NCBI GenBank assembly: GCA_963735495.1
Contig: CAVTLG010000009.1
Coordinates: 1,240,001-1,304,000 of the forward strand
Source of the DNA: CAVTLG01 sp963735495
GTDB lineage: Bacteria > Chloroflexota > Ktedonobacteria > Ktedonobacterales > Ktedonobacteraceae
Length of the DNA stretch: 64,000 bases
Direction of reading: 5' to 3'
Shown here: piece after piece, positions 55,877 through 64,000 of the stretch
Numbering within the stretch: the stretch's first letter is position 1
Layout: each line of letters starts with the position of its first letter
Made by a program: the position numbers and the translations under genes
The notes under the pieces: model-generated
What the model was told of the DNA's origin: nothing
What the model saw: the letters and a program-made list of their open reading frames with translations, nothing else
Databases searched by the model: none

Positions 55877-55988
55877 AGGTTCTCCGTCAAGTTAGATCAA
55901 ACGCAGTATGTATGGACGTGCCAAGTTCGATTTATTGTGTCTGCGGGTTTTGTGTGTCGCTTGATGCACTTAACTTGATGGAGAACCT
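55877..55988. mobile_element. 112-bp MITE-like element with 18-bp inverted ends
   Basis: AGGTTCTCCGTCAAGTTA (55877-55894) is mirrored by TAACTTGATGGAGAACCT (55971-55988) with a single mismatch. No gene lies between them. I find no clear target duplication, so it could be an old insertion. It begins three bases after the perfect palindrome and may be part of a compound element. Confidence 0.55.
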
Positions 55989-56161
55989 GGCATTGACAAA
56001 GAGGCTGGAAAAGGGCTAAAATCGCGGGTTTATGATGCGTAAGTTATTCATCTGTTTTCAGTGGAGGCGCAAGGAGTTGCCATAGTTGATCAAGCTTCCC
56101 ATCAAAAACACTTTAAGCCCTCTCAATTCAATCTCTACAATCTGACTACTGGCCTATAGAT

Positions 56162-57205
56162 CTATTGTACGTAATCACTATAACTGCTAGAAGATGATGA
56201 TGAAGGAGGAGGAGGAGGAGGAGGAGGAGGGTTTTCTTGCGTCGATTTTGCTAATCCTAATTCGACAGCCATATCCTTCAACTCTTGCACATGTCGCTCT
56301 TGCAATTTCAGGTTTAGATTGTGCATCTCCAATGTATCTTTGTTATATTGTTCCTGCCTTGCTCCCGTATCTTTGTTATATTGTTCCTGCCTTGCTCCCG
56401 TATCTTTATTATATTGTGCTTGTCTTTCTTCCATGTCTGTATTATATTGTGCTCGTCCTTCTTCCATGTCTGTATTATATTGTGCTTTTATTGCTCTCCG
56501 AGTTGAAGGAAGATGCATTTCCCGCATATCTGAGTTATATTTTGCTTCTATCTGGGCCATATCTACCCGATAATCTGCTTCTATACTAGTTATATTTGAG
56601 TTATAGTCTATTCGCAAGTTACGCATATCTGAGTTATAACCTGTTTGCAAGTTATGCATATCTGTATCGTGTTGGCTTCGCCTTTTTTCTATCTCGGTAC
56701 ATCTTTCTTTTATATCATTTTGCCTTTCTTTTATCTCTAGATGATGTTTTTTTTGCAATTCCAAATGTGTTTCTCGTGCCACTATTCCTTTTGATATAGG
56801 CATTTTATCTATTATATCTTGTATAATATCTTTTTGCTCCTCATACTGTTTGATACCATCTTTTATCTGTAACATATTTTGATATAAATTACCATATCGC
56901 AATAATACTTGTTGTAGATAATTGTTTTGCCTTTCACCTGATTTATCTTCTTGCTGTTGTATTGACTCTACTCTATGCATTAGCTCCTGCTGCTCATTTT
57001 CGTATTGTCTCTGTAGTGGGTCAAATAAATTTTTACTGATGCTTTTATATAAATCCATATTTTCTTGAATAGCTCGTTTTACTTTTGTATCAATTTCCTG
57101 CTTTAACTCCATTGACTGTCGTCGTAGCATATTATTATCGTGGGTAGCTTGGGAGATTTCCCCTGATTGTCTCGCCTCCAAATTCCTTGATGATCTTCTT
57201 TCCAT
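56162..57205 (-). CDS. Coiled-coil protein with 11-residue Tyr/Asn/Asp repeats
   Basis: A 347-residue, highly charged, almost entirely helical protein. Residues 1-165 are a Gln/Glu/Lys-rich coiled coil (ELKQEIDTKVKRAIQENMDL). At 175-300 comes an array of 11-residue units such as QAQYNTDMEER and QEQYNKDTGAR, which fits a right-handed or undecad coiled coil. The C-terminus is a run of nine Pro followed by seven Ser. There is no signal peptide. The region is much more AT-rich than its neighbours, suggesting transfer. Family unknown; filament or scaffold roles are possible but unproven. Confidence 0.75.
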   Translation of the reverse strand: MERRSSRNLEARQSGEISQATHDNNMLRRQSMELKQEIDTKVKRAIQENMDLYKSISKNLFDPLQRQYENEQQELMHRVESIQQQEDKSGERQNNYLQQVLLRYGNLYQNMLQIKDGIKQYEEQKDIIQDIIDKMPISKGIVARETHLELQKKHHLEIKERQNDIKERCTEIEKRRSQHDTDMHNLQTGYNSDMRNLRIDYNSNITSIEADYRVDMAQIEAKYNSDMREMHLPSTRRAIKAQYNTDMEEGRAQYNTDMEERQAQYNKDTGARQEQYNKDTGARQEQYNKDTLEMHNLNLKLQERHVQELKDMAVELGLAKSTQENPPPPPPPPPSSSSSSSYSDYVQ

Positions 57206-57866
57206 AATGACCTTCTTTCAATTAGTAGTAGACCAACTCTAGTCAGTCAGACTGAATTACGCGCGAGAAACGGCAGACTCGCTGCCTCTTTTGTCTGAAA
57301 TCAGCCTGTCTCTATCGCGATGTCTCGAAAATGATGGATACACGTTCCCAACGACATCCTTCAAAAAGAGCACGAATCATGTCGTTGCCATTAAATATAC
57401 CACAATAGCTTCTTCTCCATCGAAGGAGTAGAGGGGGAATTTTAGCGGTCTGAGTGGCAAAAGAAACCGATCTAGTCTCGTAGTCGCAGGAAATGAAGTG
57501 AGTACTGTATTGCGTCAGAGGAGTTTTGTCCAAAGACTACTTTTGTGCTATCATGATGCTAAACTGAGAGAAGAAAGCTGGAGCACAGCCTGGATGTTGA
57601 TACCATTTTGAGGACAGTAGATCATCCAGAGCGCCATCAACCGCTCTCAAATTGACAGCGTAGGCACCGATTTCCTACGCTCAAAGACGGTTAAAGACGA
57701 ACTGTATCTTGCTTTATTCACGCTCAAAAGCTTAGATCATTGCACCGAAAGTATTGAACATTGACCACTAATTGAAACTATGCAGGTTCCCATTAAGGTA
57801 TTGCACAGGGGGCCTGCATAGTTTCATAGTTTCCTTGCTTGTCGCAACAACAGGAGGATTCCCTAT
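57206..57866. other. Intergenic region before the amidohydrolase
   Basis: About 660 bp. A short plus-strand frame at about 57640-57768 reads IDSVGTDFLRSKTVKDELYL and resembles the end of an unknown protein, with stops upstream. The hairpin at 57774-57825 lies near the end. Otherwise nothing is recognised. Confidence 0.35.
57774..57825 (+). terminator. Perfect 13-bp hairpin just upstream of the amidohydrolase
   Basis: GAAACTATGCAGG (57774-57786) pairs with CCTGCATAGTTTC (57813-57825). It ends about 40 bases before the start codon, so it could act as an attenuator in the leader or be the terminator of something lost. Confidence 0.45.
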
Positions 57867-59249
57867 ATGCTTTTTACCCATGCAACTGTCATTACGATGA
57901 ATCCTGACCGTACGATTATCTCTGATGGTGCCATTGCGGTGAGCGGCAATCGCATTGTGGCGGTTGATAAAACTCCTGTCTTGCAAGCGCGCTACCCCCA
58001 TGACGAGGTCATAGATGTAGCGGGCAAGCTGATTATTCCAGGCTTGATTGATACGCATGTCCACCTCGCACAGGCCCTGATTCGTGGCTGTGCCGACGAT
58101 ATGGAACTTATACAATGGCTCTGCGAGCGCGTATGGGTGGCGCAGGGCAATTTCACCCACGACGATGGCTATGTGAGCGCCCGCCTCTGCATTGCTGAAA
58201 TGCTCCGCTCGGGTACCACAACGTTTCTTGAGTCGATGCTTGCTCACCGCTATGGTTTCGATGGCATTGCGCAAGCGGTGGAAGAGAGCGGTATTCGTGC
58301 CTGTCTGGCCGGTATCGTGATGGACATCGGGACCTATGCAACGCAGGAAAACGCGATGCATCCAGGCATGATTGAGAGCCGTGAGACCAGTCTGCTTGGC
58401 GTACTAGATATGCATGAGAAATGGCAGGGTGCAGCCAATGATCGCCTACACGTGTGGTTTGGACCGCGCACACCAGGCGGCGTGACATCTGAGCTCTATC
58501 GCGAAATGAGTGCTCTCGCTCGAGAGCGGAATATGGGTATCACGATGCACCTGGCGGAGGTCGCAGCGGATAAAACATACTTGCACGAAAAATATGGACT
58601 GACACCGGTCGATTACGCTGAAAGTGTCGGTCTGCTTGGTCCACGCACGGTCCTGGTGCACATGGTCTGGCTCACACCGGAAGAGATCAACAAGCTGGCG
58701 GCTACCGGTACGCATGTTTCCCATAATCCATCCTCGAACAGCAAGCTGGCCTCTGGCGTCTGCAAGGTACCATTGATGCTGGAACGCGGCGTCAATGTGG
58801 CACTCGGCTGCGATGGCGGACCCAGCAACAATGATTACGATATGATCCGTGAGATGAAGCTGGCGGCCATTATTCACAAGGCGGTGACGCTTGATCCGTT
58901 GATTGTGCCCGCTGAGACGGTGCTGGAGATGGCGACGATTAATGGCGCGCGCTCACTGGGCTTAGAGCATGAAATCGGCTCACTGGAAGTCGGCAAAAAG
59001 GCGGATCTGGTCGTTATCGATCTTGATCGCCTGCATACGACACCTGCCATTAACCCCGTTTCCACGCTCGTCTACGCGGCGACCGGCGGCGAGGTTGACA
59101 CGGTTGTCGTAGATGGACGGATCGTCGTCTCCCAGGGTCGCCTGCTGACGATGGACGAAACTACGGTGAAGAGAGAGGCAAATAAGCACGCAATAGATCT
59201 CTATCGCCGTGCCGGCATTGACTTGAAACCCCGCTGGCCTCTGTGCTAA
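57867..59249 (+). CDS. Amidohydrolase-family deaminase (SAH/8-oxoguanine deaminase or atrazine hydrolase-like)
   Basis: A 460-residue metal-dependent hydrolase with a composite N- and C-terminal beta domain. Metal and catalytic residues: H-x-H in DTHVHLAQALIRG near 68, the later His in TMHLAEV and VHMVWL, and the Asp in LGCDGGPSNNDYD near 320. The C-terminal LEVGKKADLVVID is typical. This cluster includes 5'-methylthioadenosine/S-adenosylhomocysteine deaminases, 8-oxoguanine deaminase and s-triazine hydrolases; the exact substrate is open. AACAGGAGG lies about nine bases upstream of the ATG. Confidence 0.88.
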   Translation: MLFTHATVITMNPDRTIISDGAIAVSGNRIVAVDKTPVLQARYPHDEVIDVAGKLIIPGLIDTHVHLAQALIRGCADDMELIQWLCERVWVAQGNFTHDDGYVSARLCIAEMLRSGTTTFLESMLAHRYGFDGIAQAVEESGIRACLAGIVMDIGTYATQENAMHPGMIESRETSLLGVLDMHEKWQGAANDRLHVWFGPRTPGGVTSELYREMSALARERNMGITMHLAEVAADKTYLHEKYGLTPVDYAESVGLLGPRTVLVHMVWLTPEEINKLAATGTHVSHNPSSNSKLASGVCKVPLMLERGVNVALGCDGGPSNNDYDMIREMKLAAIIHKAVTLDPLIVPAETVLEMATINGARSLGLEHEIGSLEVGKKADLVVIDLDRLHTTPAINPVSTLVYAATGGEVDTVVVDGRIVVSQGRLLTMDETTVKREANKHAIDLYRRAGIDLKPRWPLC

Positions 59250-59363
59250 CCCCACCGCCGGTCGCGCAGATCCAGCCTGGGTGCTTCCGCAAGCCAGAGG
59301 CGCACACTCCCTATCAAGATGGTGTATACTAGTACGGTAACTACTATGCGAAAGGAAATTTTT

Positions 59364-59990
59364 ATGACGCAAGAAAAGCATGCGTTGCCCGTGGCTCTGC
59401 GTACTACGATGGGCAAGGCTAACAAACGACTCCTGAAAGAGGGCTTGCTGCCTGGCAATATCTCTGGACATAATCTGGCACCTCAGGCTGTACAAGTGGA
59501 GGCCGCAGCCTTTGAGGCATTGCGCCGCAACCGGGCCGCGACGGGGGTCATACGGCTGACGATGCCCAATGCCCCCGTACAGACTGTGCTGATCCGGCAC
59601 GTACAGCGTGGTCCACGTTCCGGGAAAATCATCCATATTGATTTCACCCGTGTTGGCATGGATGAGCGCGTCAGTGCGAAAGTGCCATTACGTTTTGTGG
59701 GGGAGTCACCCAGTGTCAAAAACCAGGGTGGCGTGCTCTTACACCTGTTGGACACATTGGATATAGAGTGCCCCGCATCAGATATCGCCGAATATCTCGA
59801 AGTAGATATCAGCTCGCTTACCGAGATTGACGCTACGCTCTCAGCTAAGGATGTAGCATTGCCCGCCCAATTCACACTCATCACCCCAGCAGATGAGCCG
59901 ATTGCCAAGGTAGCCGCTACGCGCGCAGCGATAACATCCGAAGCAGCGGCAGCTCCAACCGAAGCCGCCACGCCTGAGACAAAGGCTTAA
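59364..59990 (+). CDS. rplY: Ribosomal protein bL25 (CTC form)
   Basis: A 208-residue long-form bL25 that binds 5S rRNA in the large subunit. The N-terminal L25 domain reads LRTTMGKANKRLLKEGLLPG, and the C-terminal TL5/CTC domain is seen from IHIDFTRVGMDERVSAKVPL to VDISSLTEIDATLSAKDV. An Ala/Thr-rich tail ends it. The start at 59364 follows AAAGGAAA; the frame is open to 59319. Downstream, a hairpin at 60009-60056 probably terminates it. Confidence 0.93.
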   Translation: MTQEKHALPVALRTTMGKANKRLLKEGLLPGNISGHNLAPQAVQVEAAAFEALRRNRAATGVIRLTMPNAPVQTVLIRHVQRGPRSGKIIHIDFTRVGMDERVSAKVPLRFVGESPSVKNQGGVLLHLLDTLDIECPASDIAEYLEVDISSLTEIDATLSAKDVALPAQFTLITPADEPIAKVAATRAAITSEAAAAPTEAATPETKA

Positions 59991-60008
59991 ACTGCAACGC
60001 GCAGCCAC

Positions 60009-60056
60009 ATGGAGATGAGCAATCCGCTCCGATGACGCTCTTCAGCTTATCTCCAT
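60009..60056 (+). terminator. Hairpin after rplY
   Basis: ATGGAGAT (60009-60016) pairs with ATCTCCAT (60049-60056) around a 32-base loop containing further complementarity. No T tract. The rest of 59991-60383 is AT-rich leader of the HU gene with no gene seen. Confidence 0.4.
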
Positions 60057-60383
60057 CTCTGTAACAGCATGTTTATTGCCACTGAACGAACACCCCCAAA
60101 GACACACGCTGCTGATCATGCTATGAGTCCTTCATTTTTTGTGCCTTTCATCCGAGCATAAATAATAGAGTCCCTCACTGCAACGGATTGCTTTTTACCC
60201 ATACAGATTTGGAGCAATCCGGTATAGTGAAAGTGGAAGGCAACTCAATGCCAGCGCACAAGGCTACCCCCTATCAGTTGTCAGCGTGGACAGCATGATG
60301 CTCTACATAAAGCCCGAGCGCCTAAAAGTTATAGACAGAGGCATATTTTCCTCTGCATGATATTCTTGAGGAGTAACATAGGT

Positions 60384-60764
60384 ATGAGAGCAAGTTCAGC
60401 AGATAAAGAACAGATTGTTGTCGGCAAAGATGAGCTGATCCATCAGATTGCCGCCAAGGCTGGGATGAATCTCAAAGAGACGAATAAAGTGATCGATGCA
60501 TTTACTGAGGTTGTTCGTGAGGGAGTTGCCAAAGGACACGAAGTGCGCCTGATGGGCTTTGGCACCTGGAATTTGCGCAACGTCGCACCACGGCGCGTGA
60601 AATCTATCCGTGGTGGAGATCAGATTACGATTCCTGCACGCAAACGCGTTGGCTTCTCCGTTGGCGCAGTGCTCTCGCAGGCCGCGCAAGGGCCAAACGC
60701 ATCCCGCTCGATCAAAGCCACACAGGCCGAGAATACTACCAAACGTAACGGCGCAGCAAAATAA
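60384..60764 (+). CDS. HU-family DNA-binding protein
   Basis: A 126-residue nucleoid protein. It contains the HU/IHF core: VGKDELIHQIAAKAGMNLKE, VREGVAKGHEVRLMGFGTW, and the beta-arm FGTWNLRNVAPR with an Arg-rich stretch. HU bends and compacts DNA as a dimer. It is longer than the classical 90 residues through a short N-terminal extension and a C-terminal basic tail of 25 residues (AENTTKRNGAAK), a form known in several bacterial phyla. Start at 60384, after GAGGAG. No operon partner. Confidence 0.92.
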   Translation: MRASSADKEQIVVGKDELIHQIAAKAGMNLKETNKVIDAFTEVVREGVAKGHEVRLMGFGTWNLRNVAPRRVKSIRGGDQITIPARKRVGFSVGAVLSQAAQGPNASRSIKATQAENTTKRNGAAK

Positions 60765-61080
60765 TATCCCCTGGTATGAAAAAAGTCATCAGGCTCTTTT
60801 CTCCATACGTCCCGAGTAAGCCCACATAGCCTGCTTGCTCATACACAGCTTTAGTGGTTCGCCTGCTGAGATGCGTAGTCTTGCATAGACCTGAGCAGAC
60901 CAAGGCATACGTGTCTAGGCAGGGCGGCTGCTAGTTTCAAGTTCCTCACAACAGGCGGCGCTACTGGCACATGGCAGGTGGCAATCCCTCACGCTGTCCA
61001 CACACGCGTTGTGCCATCTCACTCCGCAGAGATAATGACCCGCTGCTTACTTATCAATCAGCCTGCACTCCATAGCTATG
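60765..61080. other. Intergenic region between convergent genes, nothing recognised
   Basis: About 315 bp between the convergent HU and RluD genes. No strong terminator hairpin with a T tract and no RNA gene was seen. Confidence 0.35.
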
Positions 61081-62043
61081 CTATAAGAACTCTGGATGGT
61101 CGAGCACGCTTTGTAGATCACCTGGCAAGGCGGCTTCCAACTCTATTGTCTCACCAGTCGTGGGGTGCGTGAAGCGCAACTGATAGGCGTGCAGAAATTG
61201 TCGTTGTAGCGTAATACCCCGGCGCGCGTGCCCTGATCCATACACCTGATCACCGACAACTGGATAGCCTATGGCCTTCAGGTGCACACGGATTTGATGG
61301 GTGCGCCCGGTCTCCAACTGGACGAGCAACAGCGTATGCCGCGCAAAACGTTCAAGCACGCGAAAATGGGTCCGTGCCTCGCGGCTCTCTACGGCAGTAA
61401 TCGTCATTTGTTGACGATGGCGCGGATCGCGACCTATCGGCGCGTCGATGCTACCTTTCTCCAGGGCAACGACACCCTCTACCAGTGCCAGATAGCGCTT
61501 CTCTATTGCATGGCGCTTCATCTGCTCAATCAAGGCGGCTTGCGTACGCGCATTTTTTGCTACAATCAGCAGACCCGACGTGTCTCGATCCAAACGATGG
61601 ACGATACCGGGCCGTGAGCCTTCCTCAAGATCCTCGACGTCACGCAGTTCGGGATAGTGCGCCAGCAAAGCGTTGACCAGGGTATCATCATGATGGCCCG
61701 CAGCCGGGTGTACAACCATGCCCGCAACTTTATTGACGACGAGCAGGTCAGCATCCTCATAAGCGATAGCCAGTGGTTGCGCTAACGGCTTGAGATCAGA
61801 TGGCACGACGACGGGAGTGGTGCGCAACGCCTGTATCTGGTCATGCAAGCGCAGCACATAGCCGGGTTTGCTCGGTTTTTCATTCACGCGTATCGCTTCT
61901 TCGGCTATCAGTTGCTGGATAGCCGTACGCGAGATACCACTCAAGACCGTGGTCAGGTAACGGTCGAGCCGCAAGCCAACCTGCTCAGGCTGGATGCGCC
62001 AGGGCTGCTCGCCAGGAGAGGATAGATGTTCAGAATCGTACAT
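61081..62043 (-). CDS. RluD-family 23S rRNA pseudouridine synthase
   Basis: A 320-residue enzyme isomerising uridine to pseudouridine in rRNA. The S4 RNA-binding domain is at 15-75 (LDRYLTTVLSGISRTAIQQL), and the catalytic motif HRLDRDTSGLL carries the Asp near 150. Further motifs: LLVVNKVAGMVVHPAAGHHD and LETGRTHQIRVHL. It is separated from lspA upstream by two bases only, a common pairing, so it is the second gene of that operon. Confidence 0.93.
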   Translation of the reverse strand: MYDSEHLSSPGEQPWRIQPEQVGLRLDRYLTTVLSGISRTAIQQLIAEEAIRVNEKPSKPGYVLRLHDQIQALRTTPVVVPSDLKPLAQPLAIAYEDADLLVVNKVAGMVVHPAAGHHDDTLVNALLAHYPELRDVEDLEEGSRPGIVHRLDRDTSGLLIVAKNARTQAALIEQMKRHAIEKRYLALVEGVVALEKGSIDAPIGRDPRHRQQMTITAVESREARTHFRVLERFARHTLLLVQLETGRTHQIRVHLKAIGYPVVGDQVYGSGHARRGITLQRQFLHAYQLRFTHPTTGETIELEAALPGDLQSVLDHPEFL

Positions 62044-62045
62044 AG

Positions 62046-62633
62046 TTACTCATTCGGACGGTACGTACCGCCCTGTATAGAAGATGTATTCTCAGGTTGC
62101 TGTGCCGGACTGCTTTGTTGGTGTTCGTCGGCTGGCTGTTTCAAGCCTCCACCAAACAGCATCAGCACAAAAAGGAGTATGACGCCAACAGAAATACAGG
62201 AGTCGGCGACATTAAAGATGGCAAAGTAGTAACTGATCTCGGGAACACGGAAGGAGATAAAATCTACTACCGACCCACCGCGCAATGCTCTGTCAAGAAG
62301 ATTGCCCAGCGCACCGCCAATAATCAGGCCAAACACAATTTTGTAGGCCAGCGGCCCTGTGTTTATGATACGCACATACAGATAAGCTACCACGCAGACA
62401 GCCGCTGCAATGAACACAATCAGCAAGAAATTGCCCGTGAACATGCTAAAGGCTACCCCACTATTGCGAAAGTATTCAAGCACCAGGTAATGTCCGACCA
62501 CAGGCAATGGTACGATTTGCCCCAAATGAAGATGCTCAACCACCAGCGACTTTGTCCACTGATCCACACACACCACCACGATAACGGTGAGCAACGCAAA
62601 GACGTCATAGAGACGCGCACGCTTGACTGACAT
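62046..62633 (-). CDS. lspA: Lipoprotein signal peptidase (signal peptidase II)
   Basis: A 195-residue integral membrane aspartic protease that cuts prolipoproteins. Four hydrophobic helices. The catalytic Asp pair lies in GNLLDRALRGGSVVDF and FNVADSCISVGVILL; the N-terminal VDQWTK motif is also present. The C-terminal 30 residues are polar (PADEHQQSSPAQQ), longer than usual. First gene of the lspA-rluD-type operon. Confidence 0.95.
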   Translation of the reverse strand: MSVKRARLYDVFALLTVIVVVCVDQWTKSLVVEHLHLGQIVPLPVVGHYLVLEYFRNSGVAFSMFTGNFLLIVFIAAAVCVVAYLYVRIINTGPLAYKIVFGLIIGGALGNLLDRALRGGSVVDFISFRVPEISYYFAIFNVADSCISVGVILLFVLMLFGGGLKQPADEHQQSSPAQQPENTSSIQGGTYRPNE

Positions 62634-62708
62634 GATATATTTTCCCTTCTTTCCGCCCGGAGATCCAGTATCCCTATTGTACCATGCGCATCCAACTGTC
62701 CTACTGCT

Positions 62709-63083
62709 CTATGCTTCGTCGCGGTTACGCCGCTCCTGCTGTTCCTCGTCTTTCACGCACAACGTCGCCCAGGGGATAGCTTCCAGGCGTTTCTCAGCAA
62801 TCGGCTGACCACAGACACTACAATAGCCATACGTCCCGTCCTCGATGCGTTTGAGCGCAGCTTGCACTTCAACCAGCAATGCCTGTTCGTTAGCAGCCAC
62901 GATTTGCTCTTGCTCTGTTTCGGTGCTATCCACTGCCGCTTCTTCCACATCTTCTGTCCCCTCGTCCGCATCCACGACGTGCTCAGATGGCGGACGAGCT
63001 TCGGTCAGGTCGGCAATACTCTGCTCCAGCTCTGCTCGCTTAGCCTCCAGGCGTTTTTTCATCTCTTGTATATTGATTGCCAT
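62709..63083 (-). CDS. DksA/TraR-type C4 zinc-finger protein
   Basis: A 124-residue protein with an N-terminal coiled coil (MKKRLEAKRAELEQSIADLTE) and the DksA-like end GTYGYCSVCGQPIAEKRLEAIPWATLC. The zinc finger has C-x2-C-x17-C, but the fourth position reads CVKD rather than C-x2-C, so one ligand is replaced by Asp or absent. Such proteins bind RNA polymerase through the secondary channel and alter stringent control. The acidic insert at 35-60 is unusual. It lies just upstream of lspA on the same strand, 75 bp away. Confidence 0.82.
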   Translation of the reverse strand: MAINIQEMKKRLEAKRAELEQSIADLTEARPPSEHVVDADEGTEDVEEAAVDSTETEQEQIVAANEQALLVEVQAALKRIEDGTYGYCSVCGQPIAEKRLEAIPWATLCVKDEEQQERRNRDEA

Positions 63084-63274
63084 AGCCTCAATTTATCCTT
63101 TCTACAAACTAGCTCAAAGTTCACACGTCGCCCATCCTTCTATGGTCTCATGATGGAATCTTCATCCTGCTGGGAAAACATCGGGAAACAGGGCAAGGTC
63201 GGCTGATCTCCAACGAAGCTCGTCCCCTCGTCAAGGAGATCAGCTTTTGCTCGTCCGACTGCGACAAACAAATG

Positions 63275-64000
63275 TTAGCCCCAACGGCTCCTGATTCTGG
63301 GCAGAATCTCTTGCGCGTACAGTTGCAGAAAACGCGACTGGTCATCGCCTGGCGCGTGAAAAATCAGGTGGGTGAAGCCGAGTTCAATATAGGGACGGAT
63401 CTGTTCTATATGTTCCTCGGGATCACTGGAGACTAGCCAGCGGCGATGGGCCTGGTCGGCCACTGCTTCAGCTTTTTTCTCCATCTCGCGCGCGTCGTGG
63501 ATGGCAACTTTATCCTCCGCAGGCAGTGCCAATGCCGCCCAGATGCGCGTGTCGGCCATAGCGCGCGCTTTATCTTTATCAAATGAGACTTTGACTTCAA
63601 TGGTGCGCTCGATGCTGGCGGGATCGCGACCAGCGGCCTGTGCGCCTTCAGCGACGGCAGGCAGGAGTTGATCCCGGTAGAGTTCATCACCTTTGCCCGA
63701 GGTACAGATAAAGCCATCACCAACGCGACCAGCAAATTTCGCGGCCACGGGTCCGCCCGCGCTAATATAAATGGGCACAGGCTGCTCTGGACGGTCATAA
63801 ATCGTCGCGTTGCGCGTGTGGTAATATTGTCCATCGAACGTGACCAGTTCTTCCCTCCACAAACGCTGAATAAGTTCCACAGCTTCACGTAAACGAGCCA
63901 GGCGCTCTTTCGCTGCGGGCCATTCTGCACCTGTGACGGCTGTCTCGTTGAGGGACTCGCCTGATCCCACGCCCAGGATCATTCTCCCAGGATTAAGCTC
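63275..64000 (-). CDS. LLM-class F420-dependent oxidoreductase (5' end outside window)
   Basis: At least 242 residues of an F420-dependent luciferase-like enzyme close to F420-dependent glucose-6-phosphate dehydrogenase. Visible blocks: GRMILGVGSGESLNE at the window edge, LREAVELIQRLWREE, PVPIYISAGGPVAAKFAGRV and a C-terminal HLIFHAPGDDQSRF. The N-terminal strands that precede this block are outside the window. It would transfer hydride to or from F420; the substrate is uncertain because many relatives are unassigned. No signal or membrane segment is seen. Confidence 0.82.
   Translation of the reverse strand, partial: ELNPGRMILGVGSGESLNETAVTGAEWPAAKERLARLREAVELIQRLWREELVTFDGQYYHTRNATIYDRPEQPVPIYISAGGPVAAKFAGRVGDGFICTSGKGDELYRDQLLPAVAEGAQAAGRDPASIERTIEVKVSFDKDKARAMADTRIWAALALPAEDKVAIHDAREMEKKAEAVADQAHRRWLVSSDPEEHIEQIRPYIELGFTHLIFHAPGDDQSRFLQLYAQEILPRIRSRWG

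Noticed and set aside
57312..57533. Minus-strand 73-codon frame
   Set aside because: Considered as a transposase fragment, but no catalytic motif or end repeats are visible.
1..64000. tRNA and rRNA genes
   Set aside because: I looked in the gaps for T-loop-like GGTTCGA and acceptor-stem pairing and saw none; a covariance search would be needed to exclude divergent ones.

Overview
This window looks like part of a large Chloroflexota chromosome, most likely class Ktedonobacteria. That is an inference from gene content, not from a marker gene. The signs are a MalT-like LuxR regulator over 1,000 residues long, F420-type luciferase-like oxidoreductases, DUF2252, a ChrB-like regulator, a CheB-CheR-histidine kinase fusion, FHA and pseudokinase architecture, a ricin-type lectin, and many decayed mobile or duplicated segments. 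I found no rRNA, tRNA or CRISPR array.

Layout. 0-5.4 kb: a ferritin-like/ferredoxin pair, an aquaporin, a patch of truncated gene fragments, a polyol dehydrogenase and a ChrB-like protein. 5.5-11.6 kb: the large LuxR regulator with a good promoter, a TetR gene broken by one base, a membrane protein, a cytochrome P450 and an MFS transporter tail. 11.6-23.7 kb: two paralogous bifunctional penicillin-binding proteins with duplicated leaders, flanking an antisense giant gene made of 441-bp tandem repeats. A transposon remnant splits the leader of the first paralogue. 24-28.3 kb: argS, an LLM oxidoreductase and DUF2252. 28.6-32.3 kb: a four-gene cassette (Gln-rich repeat protein, small helical protein, free protease propeptide, cytosolic subtilisin). 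32.4-43 kb: a GT87 membrane enzyme, DedA, a pseudokinase-FHA protein, a frameshifted CheB-CheR-kinase gene and small membrane proteins including DoxX. 43.4-46.8 kb: a membrane-anchored ricin-type lectin, then a Fur-box promoter, a long highly structured RNA, fur and a VIT-type iron exporter. 46.9-57.2 kb: two aldo/keto reductases with an AraC remnant, galT-galK, a methyltransferase, a MutY-like glycosylase, two MITE-like elements and a coiled-coil repeat protein. 57.8-64 kb: an amidohydrolase, ribosomal protein bL25, an HU protein, RluD, LspA, a DksA-like protein and a partial F420-type enzyme.

Themes. Iron handling appears twice: ferritin with its own ferredoxin, and Fur box/fur/VIT. Cell-wall synthesis is duplicated, and the N-terminal tails carry repeated Thr-x-x-Ile sites suited to FHA recognition. 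Three genes (TetR, the giant repeat gene, CheB-CheR-kinase) are each interrupted by a single base. These may be real pseudogenes or sequence errors.

The best candidates for something undescribed are the Gln-rich repeat protein/free inhibitor/cytosolic subtilisin cassette, the giant repeat gene, and the structured RNA between a Fur-controlled promoter and fur.
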